Of a stretch of 44,163 nt of DNA, positions 26,790 through 35,230 are shown piece after piece; positions within the stretch are counted from its first letter, which is position 1, and each line of letters starts with the position of its first letter. The stretch spans positions 1 through 44,163 of the forward strand of contig JBGOVA010000008.1 in the NCBI GenBank assembly GCA_041477875.1, written 5' to 3'. This DNA is from SZUA-430 sp041477875. Its GTDB lineage: Bacteria > Pseudomonadota > Alphaproteobacteria > Micropepsales > Micropepsaceae. Below the pieces are notes generated by a model. That model was given only the letters and a program-made list of their open reading frames with translations. It was not told the origin of the DNA and did no database searches. The translations under genes were made by a program, and so were the position numbers.

Positions 26790-28754
26790 GTGATCGTTCG
26801 TTCGTTTGTTGCGGCTGCGGCGTTCATCGCGGCTGCCGTTTCGATTGCTGTCGCCGCGCCCGAGATCAGGCGCGTCGAGAAGGGCAACCTGATCCTCGAA
26901 AACATCCCCGACACGCCGCCGTCGCTGCGCGATCGGTTGCGGATGTATCAAGCCGTGCGTGGCGCGGTGCTGTTGGATTTCGCGCCGGACGCGCGCAGCA
27001 TTCTCGTCCAGACGCGGTTCGGGGAGACGAACCAGTTGCACCGCGTCGATGCGCCCTTTGGGATGCGCCGCCAGATCACGTTCTACGACGAGCCGGTGAA
27101 TTTCGCAGTCTATCGCCCGGACAAGTGGCCGAAGCGCACGATCCTGTTCAGCCGCGATACTGGCGGGGACGAGATGTTCCAGTTCTATCTCTTGGATGAA
27201 CGCAACGGCGACGTGCAACTCCTCTCGGACGGCAAGACGCGCAACACCGACGCGGTCTATTCGCACGACGGCAAGTGGCTCGCGTGGACCAGCGTGCCGG
27301 CGGACTCCGCGCGCTATCGCATCACGGTCGCCGACGCCTCCGATGCGAAATCGGCGCGCGTCGTGCTCGAGGAAGACGGCAGCTGGAGCGCTTCCGACTT
27401 TTCGCCCGACAATCAGACGCTCGCCGTCACGCGCGATGTGTCGGTCAGCGAACAGCAGATCTGGCTCGTCGATCTGACCAACGGGCGCAAGTCGCAGCTT
27501 GAGCCTTCGCCGGTGAAGGTGTTTCGCGGCTCGCCGGTGTTTTCGCCGGACGGCCACGCGCTCTATTACATTTCCGACGAAGACTCCGAATTCCGCCGCA
27601 TCGTGCGCCACGATTTGCGCACCGACGACGAGGACTTCCTGACGCAGGACATTCATTGGGACGTCGAGGCGATGGCGATGGCGCCGAACGGGCGCACGAT
27701 CGCGTTCGCCGTCAACCAAGGCGGGGTTTCGCAGCTCTATTTGTTGGACACGCGCAAAGGCCGGAAGTCACCCGGGCCCCGGTTACAGCCGGGAGAAGTC
27801 GAGGGCCTGCGCTTCAGCGCGGATGGGCGCAAGCTCGGCTACACGGTGAACGGCACGGCCGGGCGCGACGCTTTCGTTTGGGATATCGGCAAGCGCGGTC
27901 CGGTGCAGTGGACCGACAGCGAGGTCGGCGGCCTCGACAAGGCCGCGTTCGTGTCGCCCCAACTCGTCACCTACGACACATTCGATCAGGTCGACGGCAA
28001 GACGCGGCAGATTTCAGCCTTCGTCTACAAGCCGAAGGGACAGGGGCGGTTTCCGGCGCTCGTCTACATCCACGGCGGGCCGGAGGCGCAGTTCAGGCCG
28101 AACTTCAATGCGTTCATCCAGTATCTGGTGCAGGAGCTGAAGATCGCGGTCGTCGCGCCGAACGTTCGCGGCTCAACCGGTTACGGCAAGTACTACGTCG
28201 ATCTCGACAACGGCAACCGGCGGGCCGATTCGGTCAAGGATATCGGTGCGACGCTCGATTGGATCGGCAGGCAGAGCGATCTCGAGCCGCGGCGCGTCGC
28301 CGTCTACGGCGGCTCCTACGGCGGGTACATGTCCTATGCGGCGATGGTCGAATACAACGACCGGCTCGCCGCGGGCATCAGCGTCGTCGGCATTTCGAAC
28401 TTCGTGAGCTTTCTCAACAACACCAGCGGTTATCGCCGCGATCTGCGACGCGTCGAGTACGGCGACGAGCGCGACGACCGGATGCGCGAATATCTGCAGC
28501 GCATCTCACCGCTGACGAACGTGGCGAAGATCAAGAAGCCGATGCTGATCATCCAGGGCGCCAACGACCCGCGCGTGCCGGCGTCGGAGGCGGCGCAGAT
28601 GCTGAAGGCGATTCGCGCGAACGGGGCCGAGGTCTGGTACATGCTGGCCAAGGACGAAGGTCACGGCTTCCAAAAGAAATCGAACCGCGACGCGCAGAAC
28701 GCGGCGATCGCGGCGTTCCTGAAGCTCAAATTGCTGGGTCAGCGGCTCGAGTGA
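26790..28754 (+). CDS. S9 family serine peptidase (prolyl oligopeptidase family), exported
   Basis: A 654-aa enzyme with a signal peptide (VRSFVAAAAFIAAAVSIAVAA). A beta-propeller of WD-like repeats (SPDNQTLAVT, SPDGHALYYI, SADGRKLGYT) spans about residues 60-390, followed by the alpha/beta-hydrolase catalytic domain. The catalytic triad is Ser509 in GGSYGGYMSY, Asp593 in GANDPRVP and His625 in DEGHGF. It probably degrades short peptides in the periplasm. GTG 26790 fits the signal peptide start and has CTGGGG upstream; the GTG at 26742 only adds a non-hydrophobic leader. It stands alone between the hydroxylase and a small membrane peptide. Confidence 0.93.
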   Translation: MIVRSFVAAAAFIAAAVSIAVAAPEIRRVEKGNLILENIPDTPPSLRDRLRMYQAVRGAVLLDFAPDARSILVQTRFGETNQLHRVDAPFGMRRQITFYDEPVNFAVYRPDKWPKRTILFSRDTGGDEMFQFYLLDERNGDVQLLSDGKTRNTDAVYSHDGKWLAWTSVPADSARYRITVADASDAKSARVVLEEDGSWSASDFSPDNQTLAVTRDVSVSEQQIWLVDLTNGRKSQLEPSPVKVFRGSPVFSPDGHALYYISDEDSEFRRIVRHDLRTDDEDFLTQDIHWDVEAMAMAPNGRTIAFAVNQGGVSQLYLLDTRKGRKSPGPRLQPGEVEGLRFSADGRKLGYTVNGTAGRDAFVWDIGKRGPVQWTDSEVGGLDKAAFVSPQLVTYDTFDQVDGKTRQISAFVYKPKGQGRFPALVYIHGGPEAQFRPNFNAFIQYLVQELKIAVVAPNVRGSTGYGKYYVDLDNGNRRADSVKDIGATLDWIGRQSDLEPRRVAVYGGSYGGYMSYAAMVEYNDRLAAGISVVGISNFVSFLNNTSGYRRDLRRVEYGDERDDRMREYLQRISPLTNVAKIKKPMLIIQGANDPRVPASEAAQMLKAIRANGAEVWYMLAKDEGHGFQKKSNRDAQNAAIAAFLKLKLLGQRLE

Positions 28755-28817
28755 GGCTTCTTGCGTTGTCGCGCTTGCGGACGGCGAACCGGAAGGCCAC
28801 TCCGCCTGCGAGCGCTT

Positions 28818-29000
28818 CTAATCATCCGAGCGGCGGCGGATCACGACGCGCGTCACGAGGAACAAAATCAGGGCGATAAGGGCGAGCGCGATGACGGCGT
28901 TCCAACCACCGAAGATCGAGCTTGCGACCGTGCCGATGACCATGTCCGCGAACCAGAGAATGAAATCCCAGGCGCGGCCCAAGAAATAAGCAAGGTCCAT
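28818..29000 (-). CDS. 60-aa membrane peptide of unknown function
   Basis: A short protein with two hydrophobic segments (about residues 8-25 and 30-52) and a basic C-terminus (VVIRRRSDD). ATG 29000 has AAGGGG 7 bp upstream, which supports translation. It lies between the peptidase (convergent) and thioesterase II (divergent). No family recognised. Confidence 0.6.
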   Translation of the reverse strand: MDLAYFLGRAWDFILWFADMVIGTVASSIFGGWNAVIALALIALILFLVTRVVIRRRSDD

Positions 29001-29101
29001 CGACAACCCCTTCGAACCGCCCAATTCGCGCACTTGCGCGCCGGCGGCCTCAGCCCGTAACAGTCTCGCCGTTATCGCATATAGGGTTGCTAGCGCGGAA
29101 A

Positions 29102-29965
29102 ATGAACGGTCCCATCAAAGAAGTCCTGGATTTGCTCGATCTTGAAGGGATCGAAGTCAACATTTTCAGAGGGTTGAGCCCCAAAGACCGCTGGCAACGC
29201 GTCTTCGGCGGTCAGGTCTTGGGCCAGGCGCTCGTCGCGGCAACGCGCACGGTCGAGGGGCGCGCGTGCCACTCGCTGCACGCCTATTTCATCCGCCCGG
29301 GCGACCCCAAGGTGCCGATCCTCTACGAGGTTGATCGCGCGCGTGACGGGCGCAGTTTTGCGACGCGCCGGGTCGTTGCGATTCAGCACGGCGAGCAGAT
29401 CTTCAATATGGCCGTTTCGTTCCAAGTGCCGGAGGCGGGGCTCGAGCATCAGTTCGACATGCCGAAGGTGCCGCCGCCCGAGGACCTGGAGCCCGAAGAC
29501 AAGCGCCGTGCGCGTTTGGCGCATCAATTGCCCGAGGCGGTGCGCGATCATTTCACGCGCGAGAATCCGATCGATGTGCGCCCCGTGGACGACGACGACA
29601 ATTTGGTCCATCCCGCGAAGGCGCCGCCTTATCAGAACGTGTGGATCAGGGCGAAGGGCGCGATGCCTGACGATTTGGCGCTGCATCAATGCGTGCTGGC
29701 CTATGCGTCCGATATGACGTTGCTCGACACGTGCTTGATCCCGCACGGCATCAGCTGGTTTTCGGGGGAGCTGCAGTCGGCGAGCCTCGACCATGCGATG
29801 TGGTTTCATCATCCGTTCCGCGCGGACGACTGGGTGCTCTACGTCCAGGACAGTCCCAGCGCCTCAGGCGGGCGCGGGTTCAACCGTGGGAGCCTGTTCA
29901 CGCGCGACGGGAAACTGGTCGCCTCCGTCGCCCAGGAGGGGCTGATCCGCGTGCGCGGCAAATAG
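29102..29965 (+). CDS. tesB: Acyl-CoA thioesterase II
   Basis: A 287-aa double-hotdog thioesterase of the TesB family that hydrolyses medium- and long-chain acyl-CoA to free acid and CoA. Visible are the N-terminal RVFGGQVLGQALVAA and HSLHAYFIRPGDP, the Asp-containing YASDMTLLDT, and the C-terminal catalytic-Gln segment ASVAQEGLIR, matching the Asp/Thr/Gln triad of E. coli TesB. Length is as expected. ATG 29102 is used, since the MNGPIKEVLDLLDLE start matches the family. It stands alone, followed by a hairpin that starts in the stop codon. Confidence 0.95.
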   Translation: MNGPIKEVLDLLDLEGIEVNIFRGLSPKDRWQRVFGGQVLGQALVAATRTVEGRACHSLHAYFIRPGDPKVPILYEVDRARDGRSFATRRVVAIQHGEQIFNMAVSFQVPEAGLEHQFDMPKVPPPEDLEPEDKRRARLAHQLPEAVRDHFTRENPIDVRPVDDDDNLVHPAKAPPYQNVWIRAKGAMPDDLALHQCVLAYASDMTLLDTCLIPHGISWFSGELQSASLDHAMWFHHPFRADDWVLYVQDSPSASGGRGFNRGSLFTRDGKLVASVAQEGLIRVRGK

Positions 29966-29992
29966 CTTACCCACGCGTAAACGCGTGTAAGC
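29965..29992 (+). other. Hairpin at the tesB stop codon
   Basis: GCTTAC-CC-ACGCG-TAAA-CGCGT-GTAAGC forms an 11-bp stem with a 2-nt bulge and TAAA loop, beginning at the last base of the stop codon. There is no T-run after it, so it is more likely an mRNA 3'-end stabiliser than a rho-independent terminator. Confidence 0.5.
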
Positions 29993-30055
29993 GCGATTAG
30001 AGAACGCTCAACGATCATACACGCACAGCGCGAACTCTCGCCAAGGATTCTCCAG

Positions 30056-30087
30056 TTAGTACTTTGTTAAGGAATGCCTCCTAAGCT
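30056..30087 (+). promoter_or_regulatory. CtrA-type promoter
   Basis: TTAG-N7-TTAA (30056-30070) matches seven of eight bases of the CtrA box. Nine bases later comes CCTAAGCT (30080-30087) as minus-10. The spacing is identical to the pilin promoter at 37964. A GANTC (CcrM-type) site lies 5 bp upstream (GATTC, 30046-30050). Transcription would start near 30094, where there is no nearby gene start but a hairpin-rich stretch. Confidence 0.6.
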
Positions 30088-30093
30088 CGACCC

Positions 30094-30255
30094 ATTAGTA
30101 AGCCGGCTTCCCCAAAGCCGGTCACGAGTCCCCCGCCGGCCGAGTCGTCCCCCATTCATCCGGCTCTCCGGCAAAGAGGCGGCCAAAAGCAACCCCCATT
30201 GCTGATGGGTAAGGGCGTGGATGAACCCAGCATCCACGCCCCCGCCTGTTTTTTT
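30094..30255 (+). ncRNA. Candidate small RNA or structured leader
   Basis: From the predicted start, about 160 nt with no credible ORF contain a 7-bp hairpin (30103-30109 with 30115-30121), three CCCCC tracts (30130-30134, 30149-30153, 30193-30197), a CCCAT/ATGGG hairpin, and a terminal 11-bp perfect stem followed by T7. C-tracts of this type can pair with ribosome-binding sites, as seen in several alphaproteobacterial regulatory RNAs (established for other RNAs, inferred here). It may instead be an attenuated leader of the gene at 30324. No Rfam family is recognised by eye. Confidence 0.45.
30213..30255 (+). terminator. Rho-independent terminator of the candidate RNA
   Basis: A perfect 11-bp stem (30213-30223 with 30231-30241) with a 7-nt loop is followed, after CCGCCTG, by TTTTTTT (30249-30255). 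The short spacer before the T-run is unusual but the stem is strong. Confidence 0.7.
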
Positions 30256-30323
30256 GTTCACGCGCATTTCTTGTCCGCATCTTTGGGACAGCGCATGGTT
30301 GATGCCAGCAACCGTGGCGCGGC

Positions 30324-31010
30324 ATGGGATCCGATCAGGCCGAAGGTGAAGCCTTCCCACCCGAGCGCAGCCCGGCGGCGCATCGGCGGGGGCTTTCATT
30401 TGCCGTCGCCGTTGTCGTTCATGTGCTGATCCTTTGGGGGCTGGCGTCCTCGATCGCATTCCGGTTCGTCGAACCGCCCGAGCGCAAGAGCGAGCCCAAG
30501 ATCGTCGCCTTGGCGCCGCGCATCGTTCCGCCGCCGCCCGACGTCGAACGCGTGGGTCCGACCGATGTCTTGACCACGCAGCCGCGATTTCGTCCGCGCA
30601 TGCCGGCGATGGCGCGCGCGCGGCGCGAGGGCGATCCGGCGCTGGCGGTGTGGAAGTATCTCTGCAATCGCGACGGGTCGCTAAGCGAGGCGACGCAGCG
30701 CAGCTGTCCTGAGTTTCATTTCGGCGACGTCGATCTTGGAGCGCTCGATCCGCTCAACCGCGGCGGCGACAGCGGCGTGATGCTTGGCGCGGACAGCCGG
30801 ACGATGACGCTGGAAGAAGCTGCCGTAGCGAAAGGCTGGATCAAGACGCCGCCGCCCAAAGGGCAGACCGGATTGGCCGAGAAGACGGACAAGTCCCATC
30901 CAGATCCCACGGAGCGGTTTGGGCCATATCCCTGGGACGAGGGGAGCAGCAAGGGCACGACGCATTCGTGGTCGAAGGACCGACCGGAAGTCACACCCGA
31001 CCTCAATTGA
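30324..31010 (+). CDS. TonB-N-like membrane-anchored proline-rich protein
   Basis: A 228-aa protein with a short basic cytoplasmic N-terminus, one membrane helix (about residues 24-48, AVAVVVHVLILWGLASS) and a proline-rich periplasmic part (RIVPPPPDVER). This resembles the N-terminal half of TonB/energy-transducer proteins, but the C-terminal TonB domain is absent. The remaining periplasmic region (two Cys, FGDVDLGALDPL, charged Ser/Lys tail) is unassigned. ATG 30324 is used, with a weak ribosome-binding site. It lies 68 bp downstream of the terminator, and its stop codon abuts the convergent gene's stop (TGATCA). Function unknown. Confidence 0.65.
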   Translation: MGSDQAEGEAFPPERSPAAHRRGLSFAVAVVVHVLILWGLASSIAFRFVEPPERKSEPKIVALAPRIVPPPPDVERVGPTDVLTTQPRFRPRMPAMARARREGDPALAVWKYLCNRDGSLSEATQRSCPEFHFGDVDLGALDPLNRGGDSGVMLGADSRTMTLEEAAVAKGWIKTPPPKGQTGLAEKTDKSHPDPTERFGPYPWDEGSSKGTTHSWSKDRPEVTPDLN

Positions 31011-33692
31011 TCAGTGCGCGGCCTTGCGCTGGCGGTCGGCGTCGCCGGCGCGCGCGAGGGCGGCCGCAATGTTGTTCAGGCGCTCGATCGATTCGAAGAC
31101 TGTGTGAATGGCGCCGCCCGTTCGGAGTTCGGCGTCGCGGGCGCTCGCTTCGCGTTCCGCGGGGCTCAAGTCGTCGCTGATGTCGTCGAAGCGCGTTGCG
31201 AGGGCGGCTTGCGAGAGATGCTCCGCGCGTGCCTCAAGCCGGCCGATCAGTTGCGCCAGCGCGGCGATGTCGGCCGTCGTCTGGTCGATGGATTCAGCGG
31301 GCGTGGCGGCGCCGTCGTCGTCGGCGGGCGCCTGATGCTGCGTTTCCTCGAGATAGGTGAACAGAGACTCCGCGCGGGCGCCGAGTTCGATGGCGGATTC
31401 GCGCAGGATAGGGCCTTCCTGTCCGACGCCGCCGGACTGCGCGCGGGCGGCGATGGTGCGCAGTTCGCTGGTGATCGCGTGAAGCTCGGTGCGCAAGGCC
31501 GCCGCCGACGGTTCGATCGCGCCAGCGTGCGCCTCGATCTCGTCGGCATGGCGATCGAGTGCCTTGCCCATCGATTTCAGGCGCGCGGCGCGGTCGGCAC
31601 TGGCGGCCAGGGTCTTGATCTCCGCGGCGAATGCGCCGAGGGCCGCCTTGAGCGAGGTCGCGCGGTCGCTGCGATCTTGCGCGGCGGCCATTTCGGCCGC
31701 GAGGTCCTTCAGCCGCGTGACGATTTCCGCGCCGGGAACGTCCGACAGACTGCGCAGAGGCGATTGCAGTTCGTGATGCGCGCCCGCGCCGTTCACGGCA
31801 AAATCCGGCCCCGCCGCCGACAGGATGCGATCCTCGGTCAGGCGCACGGCCATGTCGCGGATCTCGTTGCGGATGCCTTCGATTTCGCCGCGCAGCGTCT
31901 GCGACAGGGATTGCAACTCCGATACGATTGCGACAGGCGCCGCCTCGACTGGCCGCGGTGGGCCGAGCCGGTCGGCGATTTCGCGAAGACGCGCCGTGGC
32001 TTCGGCAAGGTCGCGGCTTTCGCCTTCGCGCGTTTCGGCGGTTTCCGCGATCGTGCGTTGGGCGGCGCGGATGTCGGCGACGGCGCTTGCGGACGATTGA
32101 TGAAGAGCGGTCTCGTCGTCGCGGAAAATTCGGATGATCTCCTCGAATTCGCCGACGGTCTTGTCGATGCGTGTCTCACTCGCGGCGTAACGCTCGTCGA
32201 GCGCGCCCGCGGCGCGGCCCAAGGCGCCGACCGTGGCGTCGGCGCTGGCCTGAAGCTTCGACAGCGCGGCGTTCAGACCCTGTTCGAGCTGGTCGAGGGC
32301 CGTCAGTTTCTTGCTCAGGCGGTCGTCCACGGAACCCACGGCGGCATTCAGGCCGGCGGCGAGCGTGCGGACATTTTCGGTGGTGTCGGCGGCGTCGGAG
32401 GAAATCTTGTCGCAGCTCGAGAAGAACGCGTTTTGAATCTGCTGCGCGCCTTCGGCCAAACGCTTCATTGAGCCGGTCGAGGCCGCAAGCTCGTCGACGG
32501 CGCGCGACGTGCTCGCTTTGACGCCGGCGACAACCGTTTCCATGTGTTGGCCGCCAAGCTCAAAGCCGGCAGCGATTTGATCGAGCCGCTCGGTGCGTTG
32601 CTTGGCGGCGGCGAACAGTTCGTCCGCCGACGCGTGCACGCCGGAGATTGCGGCCGCCGTGTCGCGACGCAGGGCCTTTCCCGCTTCGTCGACGCCGGTT
32701 CTCGTTTGGTTCAACCTGGCAAGTGCGGCGTCGAGTTCCTGTCGATTGTCGGCTTGGACCTTTGCCAGATCGGCTGAGGCGCCTTTGAGAGCTTCGGCGG
32801 CGGTGGTGACTTCGGCCGCAAGTTTTTCGAAGAGAAGCGAGCCTTGGCCTTCGAGGGCGATGCGCAGCTGGCCGTTCTCGGCGAGCGAGCGCAAAGCCGT
32901 GGTTTCCGTGAGGCCGCGACGCAACTTTTCGCCGGCACGTGCGAGTTCGCCGATTTCGTCTTTGCGGTCAGCGCCCCAAACTCTTTGCCCGACATTGCCC
33001 TCGCCGACGGCAACGAGGCTGCGTTCGAGCGATTTTAGCGGGTGGATGATTCCCAACTGCAACAGTCCCGCGACGACAAGAAGACCGAGCACCAAACAAG
33101 CGAGCGCGCCGACAATGAGCATCTGGCTCCAATTGAGGGCGGAGGCGACGTCGCCCAACTGATGGTCCTGGTCGGCCTGTTTCAGGCGGTCCAGGGCGCT
33201 GCGCAGCGAAAGATAGGCAGCCTCGAGTTGGGGGCTTTGCGGCAACGTGGCGAGCGCCTCCATCGCCGCAGTGCCGCGCAAGGCGGCCGGTCCCGTCTCC
33301 GGCGCGGTCTCAGCCACATGGGCGAAGGTGTCGCCGACAGCACGGGCCTCGCGAAGGGCGTCGAGCGCTGCGGGATTGGCGGCGTAGAGCGAGCGCAACG
33401 CCTCGATTGCGCGGCCCGCCTCGGCCGATTGCTTGTTCAGCTGAGGGCGTGCGGCACTATCCCCGGTCAGCCGATAGTTGCGGTAGATCTTGAGAAAGCC
33501 GTCATAGCCCAGGGCGGTTTCAAGCGCGGTGATTTGGGCTGCCGCCTGCTGGCGGATGGTGGCGGGGTCGTTGAGATCGCGCTGAAGCTGGCTCACGTAG
33601 CCAACGAAGAAAGCGCCGCCGAGCACCAGTGCTGCGGCAACAACGACGGCCGCCGCGGTTAGGACGCGGCTCATGGAAGAAAGCGTGCGCAC
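31011..33692 (-). CDS. Giant HAMP-domain coiled-coil membrane protein
   Basis: An 893-aa protein. Membrane helix 1 spans about residues 10-31, a helical periplasmic sensor region 32-190, helix 2 about 191-216, and a HAMP domain 213-262 (HPLKSLERSLVAVGEGNVG, DEIGELARAGEKLRRG). About 630 residues of Ala/Glu-rich heptad coiled coil follow. It resembles chemoreceptors in layout but lacks the conserved signalling hairpin of methyl-accepting proteins, and has no kinase, GGDEF or cyclase domain. GTG 33692 has GGGGGA upstream; ATG 33674 is the alternative. It is convergent with the TonB-N-like gene and near the pilus locus. It may be a structural or mechanosensory protein; function unknown. Confidence 0.8.
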   Translation of the reverse strand: MRTLSSMSRVLTAAAVVVAAALVLGGAFFVGYVSQLQRDLNDPATIRQQAAAQITALETALGYDGFLKIYRNYRLTGDSAARPQLNKQSAEAGRAIEALRSLYAANPAALDALREARAVGDTFAHVAETAPETGPAALRGTAAMEALATLPQSPQLEAAYLSLRSALDRLKQADQDHQLGDVASALNWSQMLIVGALACLVLGLLVVAGLLQLGIIHPLKSLERSLVAVGEGNVGQRVWGADRKDEIGELARAGEKLRRGLTETTALRSLAENGQLRIALEGQGSLLFEKLAAEVTTAAEALKGASADLAKVQADNRQELDAALARLNQTRTGVDEAGKALRRDTAAAISGVHASADELFAAAKQRTERLDQIAAGFELGGQHMETVVAGVKASTSRAVDELAASTGSMKRLAEGAQQIQNAFFSSCDKISSDAADTTENVRTLAAGLNAAVGSVDDRLSKKLTALDQLEQGLNAALSKLQASADATVGALGRAAGALDERYAASETRIDKTVGEFEEIIRIFRDDETALHQSSASAVADIRAAQRTIAETAETREGESRDLAEATARLREIADRLGPPRPVEAAPVAIVSELQSLSQTLRGEIEGIRNEIRDMAVRLTEDRILSAAGPDFAVNGAGAHHELQSPLRSLSDVPGAEIVTRLKDLAAEMAAAQDRSDRATSLKAALGAFAAEIKTLAASADRAARLKSMGKALDRHADEIEAHAGAIEPSAAALRTELHAITSELRTIAARAQSGGVGQEGPILRESAIELGARAESLFTYLEETQHQAPADDDGAATPAESIDQTTADIAALAQLIGRLEARAEHLSQAALATRFDDISDDLSPAEREASARDAELRTGGAIHTVFESIERLNNIAAALARAGDADRQRKAAH

Positions 33693-33792
33693 ATATCCCC
33701 CGAGAGCGTTTTTGGCGCCCGCGCATGCTGTGATTCGTTCTTAGAGTGTAAAGGAGGCGGGGGAGGGTGGGGAATCCCAAGCCGAGGGACGT

Positions 33793-34038
33793 TCAGCCCT
33801 GGTTTCGGCAGCCTTGGTTGCGGCTGCGCTCAACGCGCTCGAGTATGGCGTCCATGCGCGCCATGACGGCGCCGAGGCGGAAGATCGCGGCTTCGTGCGC
33901 GTCACGCCAAACGGTCAGATGACGGACGAGCCCCGTGTGCAGCGCGTCGAGTTCGCCGGCTTCCTGCGCCAGCGTCGGGCCGAGCGCCTTCGTCGCATTG
34001 ATCGCCTGGGTCGCTTGTGGTGCCGGTGCGGTGGTCAT
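33793..34038 (-). CDS. Small alpha-helical protein of unknown function
   Basis: An 81-aa protein, Ala-rich at the N-terminus, then helical (LAQEAGELDALHTGLVRHLT, IFRLGAVMARMDAILERVER). No membrane segment or known motif. ATG 34038 has GGGAGAAG about 10 bp upstream. It lies 100 bp upstream of the HAMP protein on the same strand and might be co-transcribed. Confidence 0.5.
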   Translation of the reverse strand: MTTAPAPQATQAINATKALGPTLAQEAGELDALHTGLVRHLTVWRDAHEAAIFRLGAVMARMDAILERVERSRNQGCRNQG

Positions 34039-34139
34039 GTTCGTGTTGCTTCTCCCGCGCAACGGCAACGTGCCGCCGAATGTTTGTTCGACGGCACGCT
34101 AATACCGACGGAGTAAACAGGACGTAAGTTTTGCGACGA

Positions 34140-34667
34140 CTACTGACGCGCCACGTGCGTCGAGCGGCGTGGCTTCAGATAAAACGTGTCGGTGACCGTC
34201 ATGCCGTCTCTGAGATACATGCCGAAGAGCGTCGTATAGGTGAAGCTGATCTCGGCCATCACGATGCCTTGGTTGTCGGGCACGATGTCGTCCGGCACCG
34301 TGACGGGCGAACCGGGCGTGCGCGGCGCGGTGTTGCGCGCATCGCTCCAAGCGACGGTCGTCTGGCCGGTATCGTCGGCGTCGACCTCCGTGATGCGGAT
34401 CGCCGCCGTACTCGGATCGAAGGGACGCAGGATCACGTTGAGCGAGCCCATAATGTCGTCCATTTCGGCGTCGTCGACGCTCGTATCCTGAGAAACGAGG
34501 TCGGCCGCGGTCGACGCGACGTTCGCAACTTTGCGCGCCGCGAGTATGTAGTTCGCGACCTCGGAAATGCCGAAGAACGTGAACAGCATCACCGGCAGGA
34601 CGAGCGCGAATTCGATTGCGGCAAGACCGCCGTCGGCGGCGCGAAAGCGTTTTGTGAAGCGTGTCAT
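34140..34667 (-). CDS. TadE-like pilus assembly protein
   Basis: A 175-aa TadE-like minor pseudopilin. The N-terminus has DGGLAAIEFALVLPVMLFTF, with the Gly-(x)n-Glu prepilin-type processing site and hydrophobic helix, followed by a periplasmic beta domain. It is inserted in the inner membrane and probably processed by the prepilin peptidase (CpaA). ATG 34667 has AAAGG upstream; GTG 34676 is the alternative. It lies 11 bp downstream of a second TadE-like gene, forming a two-gene operon that is divergent from the TadG-like gene. Confidence 0.87.
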   Translation of the reverse strand: MTRFTKRFRAADGGLAAIEFALVLPVMLFTFFGISEVANYILAARKVANVASTAADLVSQDTSVDDAEMDDIMGSLNVILRPFDPSTAAIRITEVDADDTGQTTVAWSDARNTAPRTPGSPVTVPDDIVPDNQGIVMAEISFTYTTLFGMYLRDGMTVTDTFYLKPRRSTHVARQ

Positions 34668-34678
34668 GGCGCGCACCT

Positions 34679-35230
34679 TTAGTTGTTGATGATCGAGCCG
34701 AACGGCTCGTTGCGGAAAGCCATGGACGCTTCCAGCAAATGGTGGCCGCCCGCCATGTTGGAGAAGTTCAGACCGCCGGTCGGGGTCAACATCGGCCAGG
34801 TGTAGAAGGCGCGCACGACGACGACGTCGCCGGGCGAGCCGGGGTCGAACGACATGTCGCCGGTCAAGTTTCCGTCGCCGTCGAGGGCCGCGGGCAAAGC
34901 GACGTTGTTGAAGCCCGAAAATTTTCGCACGTCCAAAGCCAGACGCGCATCGCAGGCCAAGAGCATGTTGATCTCGTTGCAGACGAGCGTGCGAAATTGT
35001 TCGGCGGTCATGTTCGCCGCCTGTGCCTGACCTGTGCGAATCTGGCGCGCGGCAGCGACGATGCCGTTCTCAAGCGTGGTCGTGGCGAAGAAAATCAACG
35101 CCACGTCGAAGATCGCGTAGAGCAGAACAAAGAAGGGCAGCGCCACCATCGCAAATTCGATCGCCGCAACGCCGTCGTTCGCACGCCGCAAGCGACTCAA
35201 GAACAGCATCGTTCGGGGCAAGAGAAGCAT
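34679..35230 (-). CDS. TadE-like pilus assembly protein, second copy
   Basis: A 183-aa pseudopilin-like protein with the TadE motif ANDGVAAIEFAMVALPFFVLLY near residues 17-38, and a periplasmic domain with two Cys (LVCNEINMLLAC). ATG 35230 has GGAAGGAG 7 bp upstream. It is the first gene of the tadE pair. It would sit in the inner membrane and help start or regulate Tad pilus assembly. Diverged from the neighbouring TadE-like gene, so not a recent duplicate. Confidence 0.87.
   Translation of the reverse strand: MLLLPRTMLFLSRLRRANDGVAAIEFAMVALPFFVLLYAIFDVALIFFATTTLENGIVAAARQIRTGQAQAANMTAEQFRTLVCNEINMLLACDARLALDVRKFSGFNNVALPAALDGDGNLTGDMSFDPGSPGDVVVVRAFYTWPMLTPTGGLNFSNMAGGHHLLEASMAFRNEPFGSIINN

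Noticed and set aside
31008..31013. Abutting convergent stop codons forming TGATCA
   Set aside because: Zero-gap convergent gene ends are common in dense genomes, and the palindrome follows directly from TGA meeting TCA.
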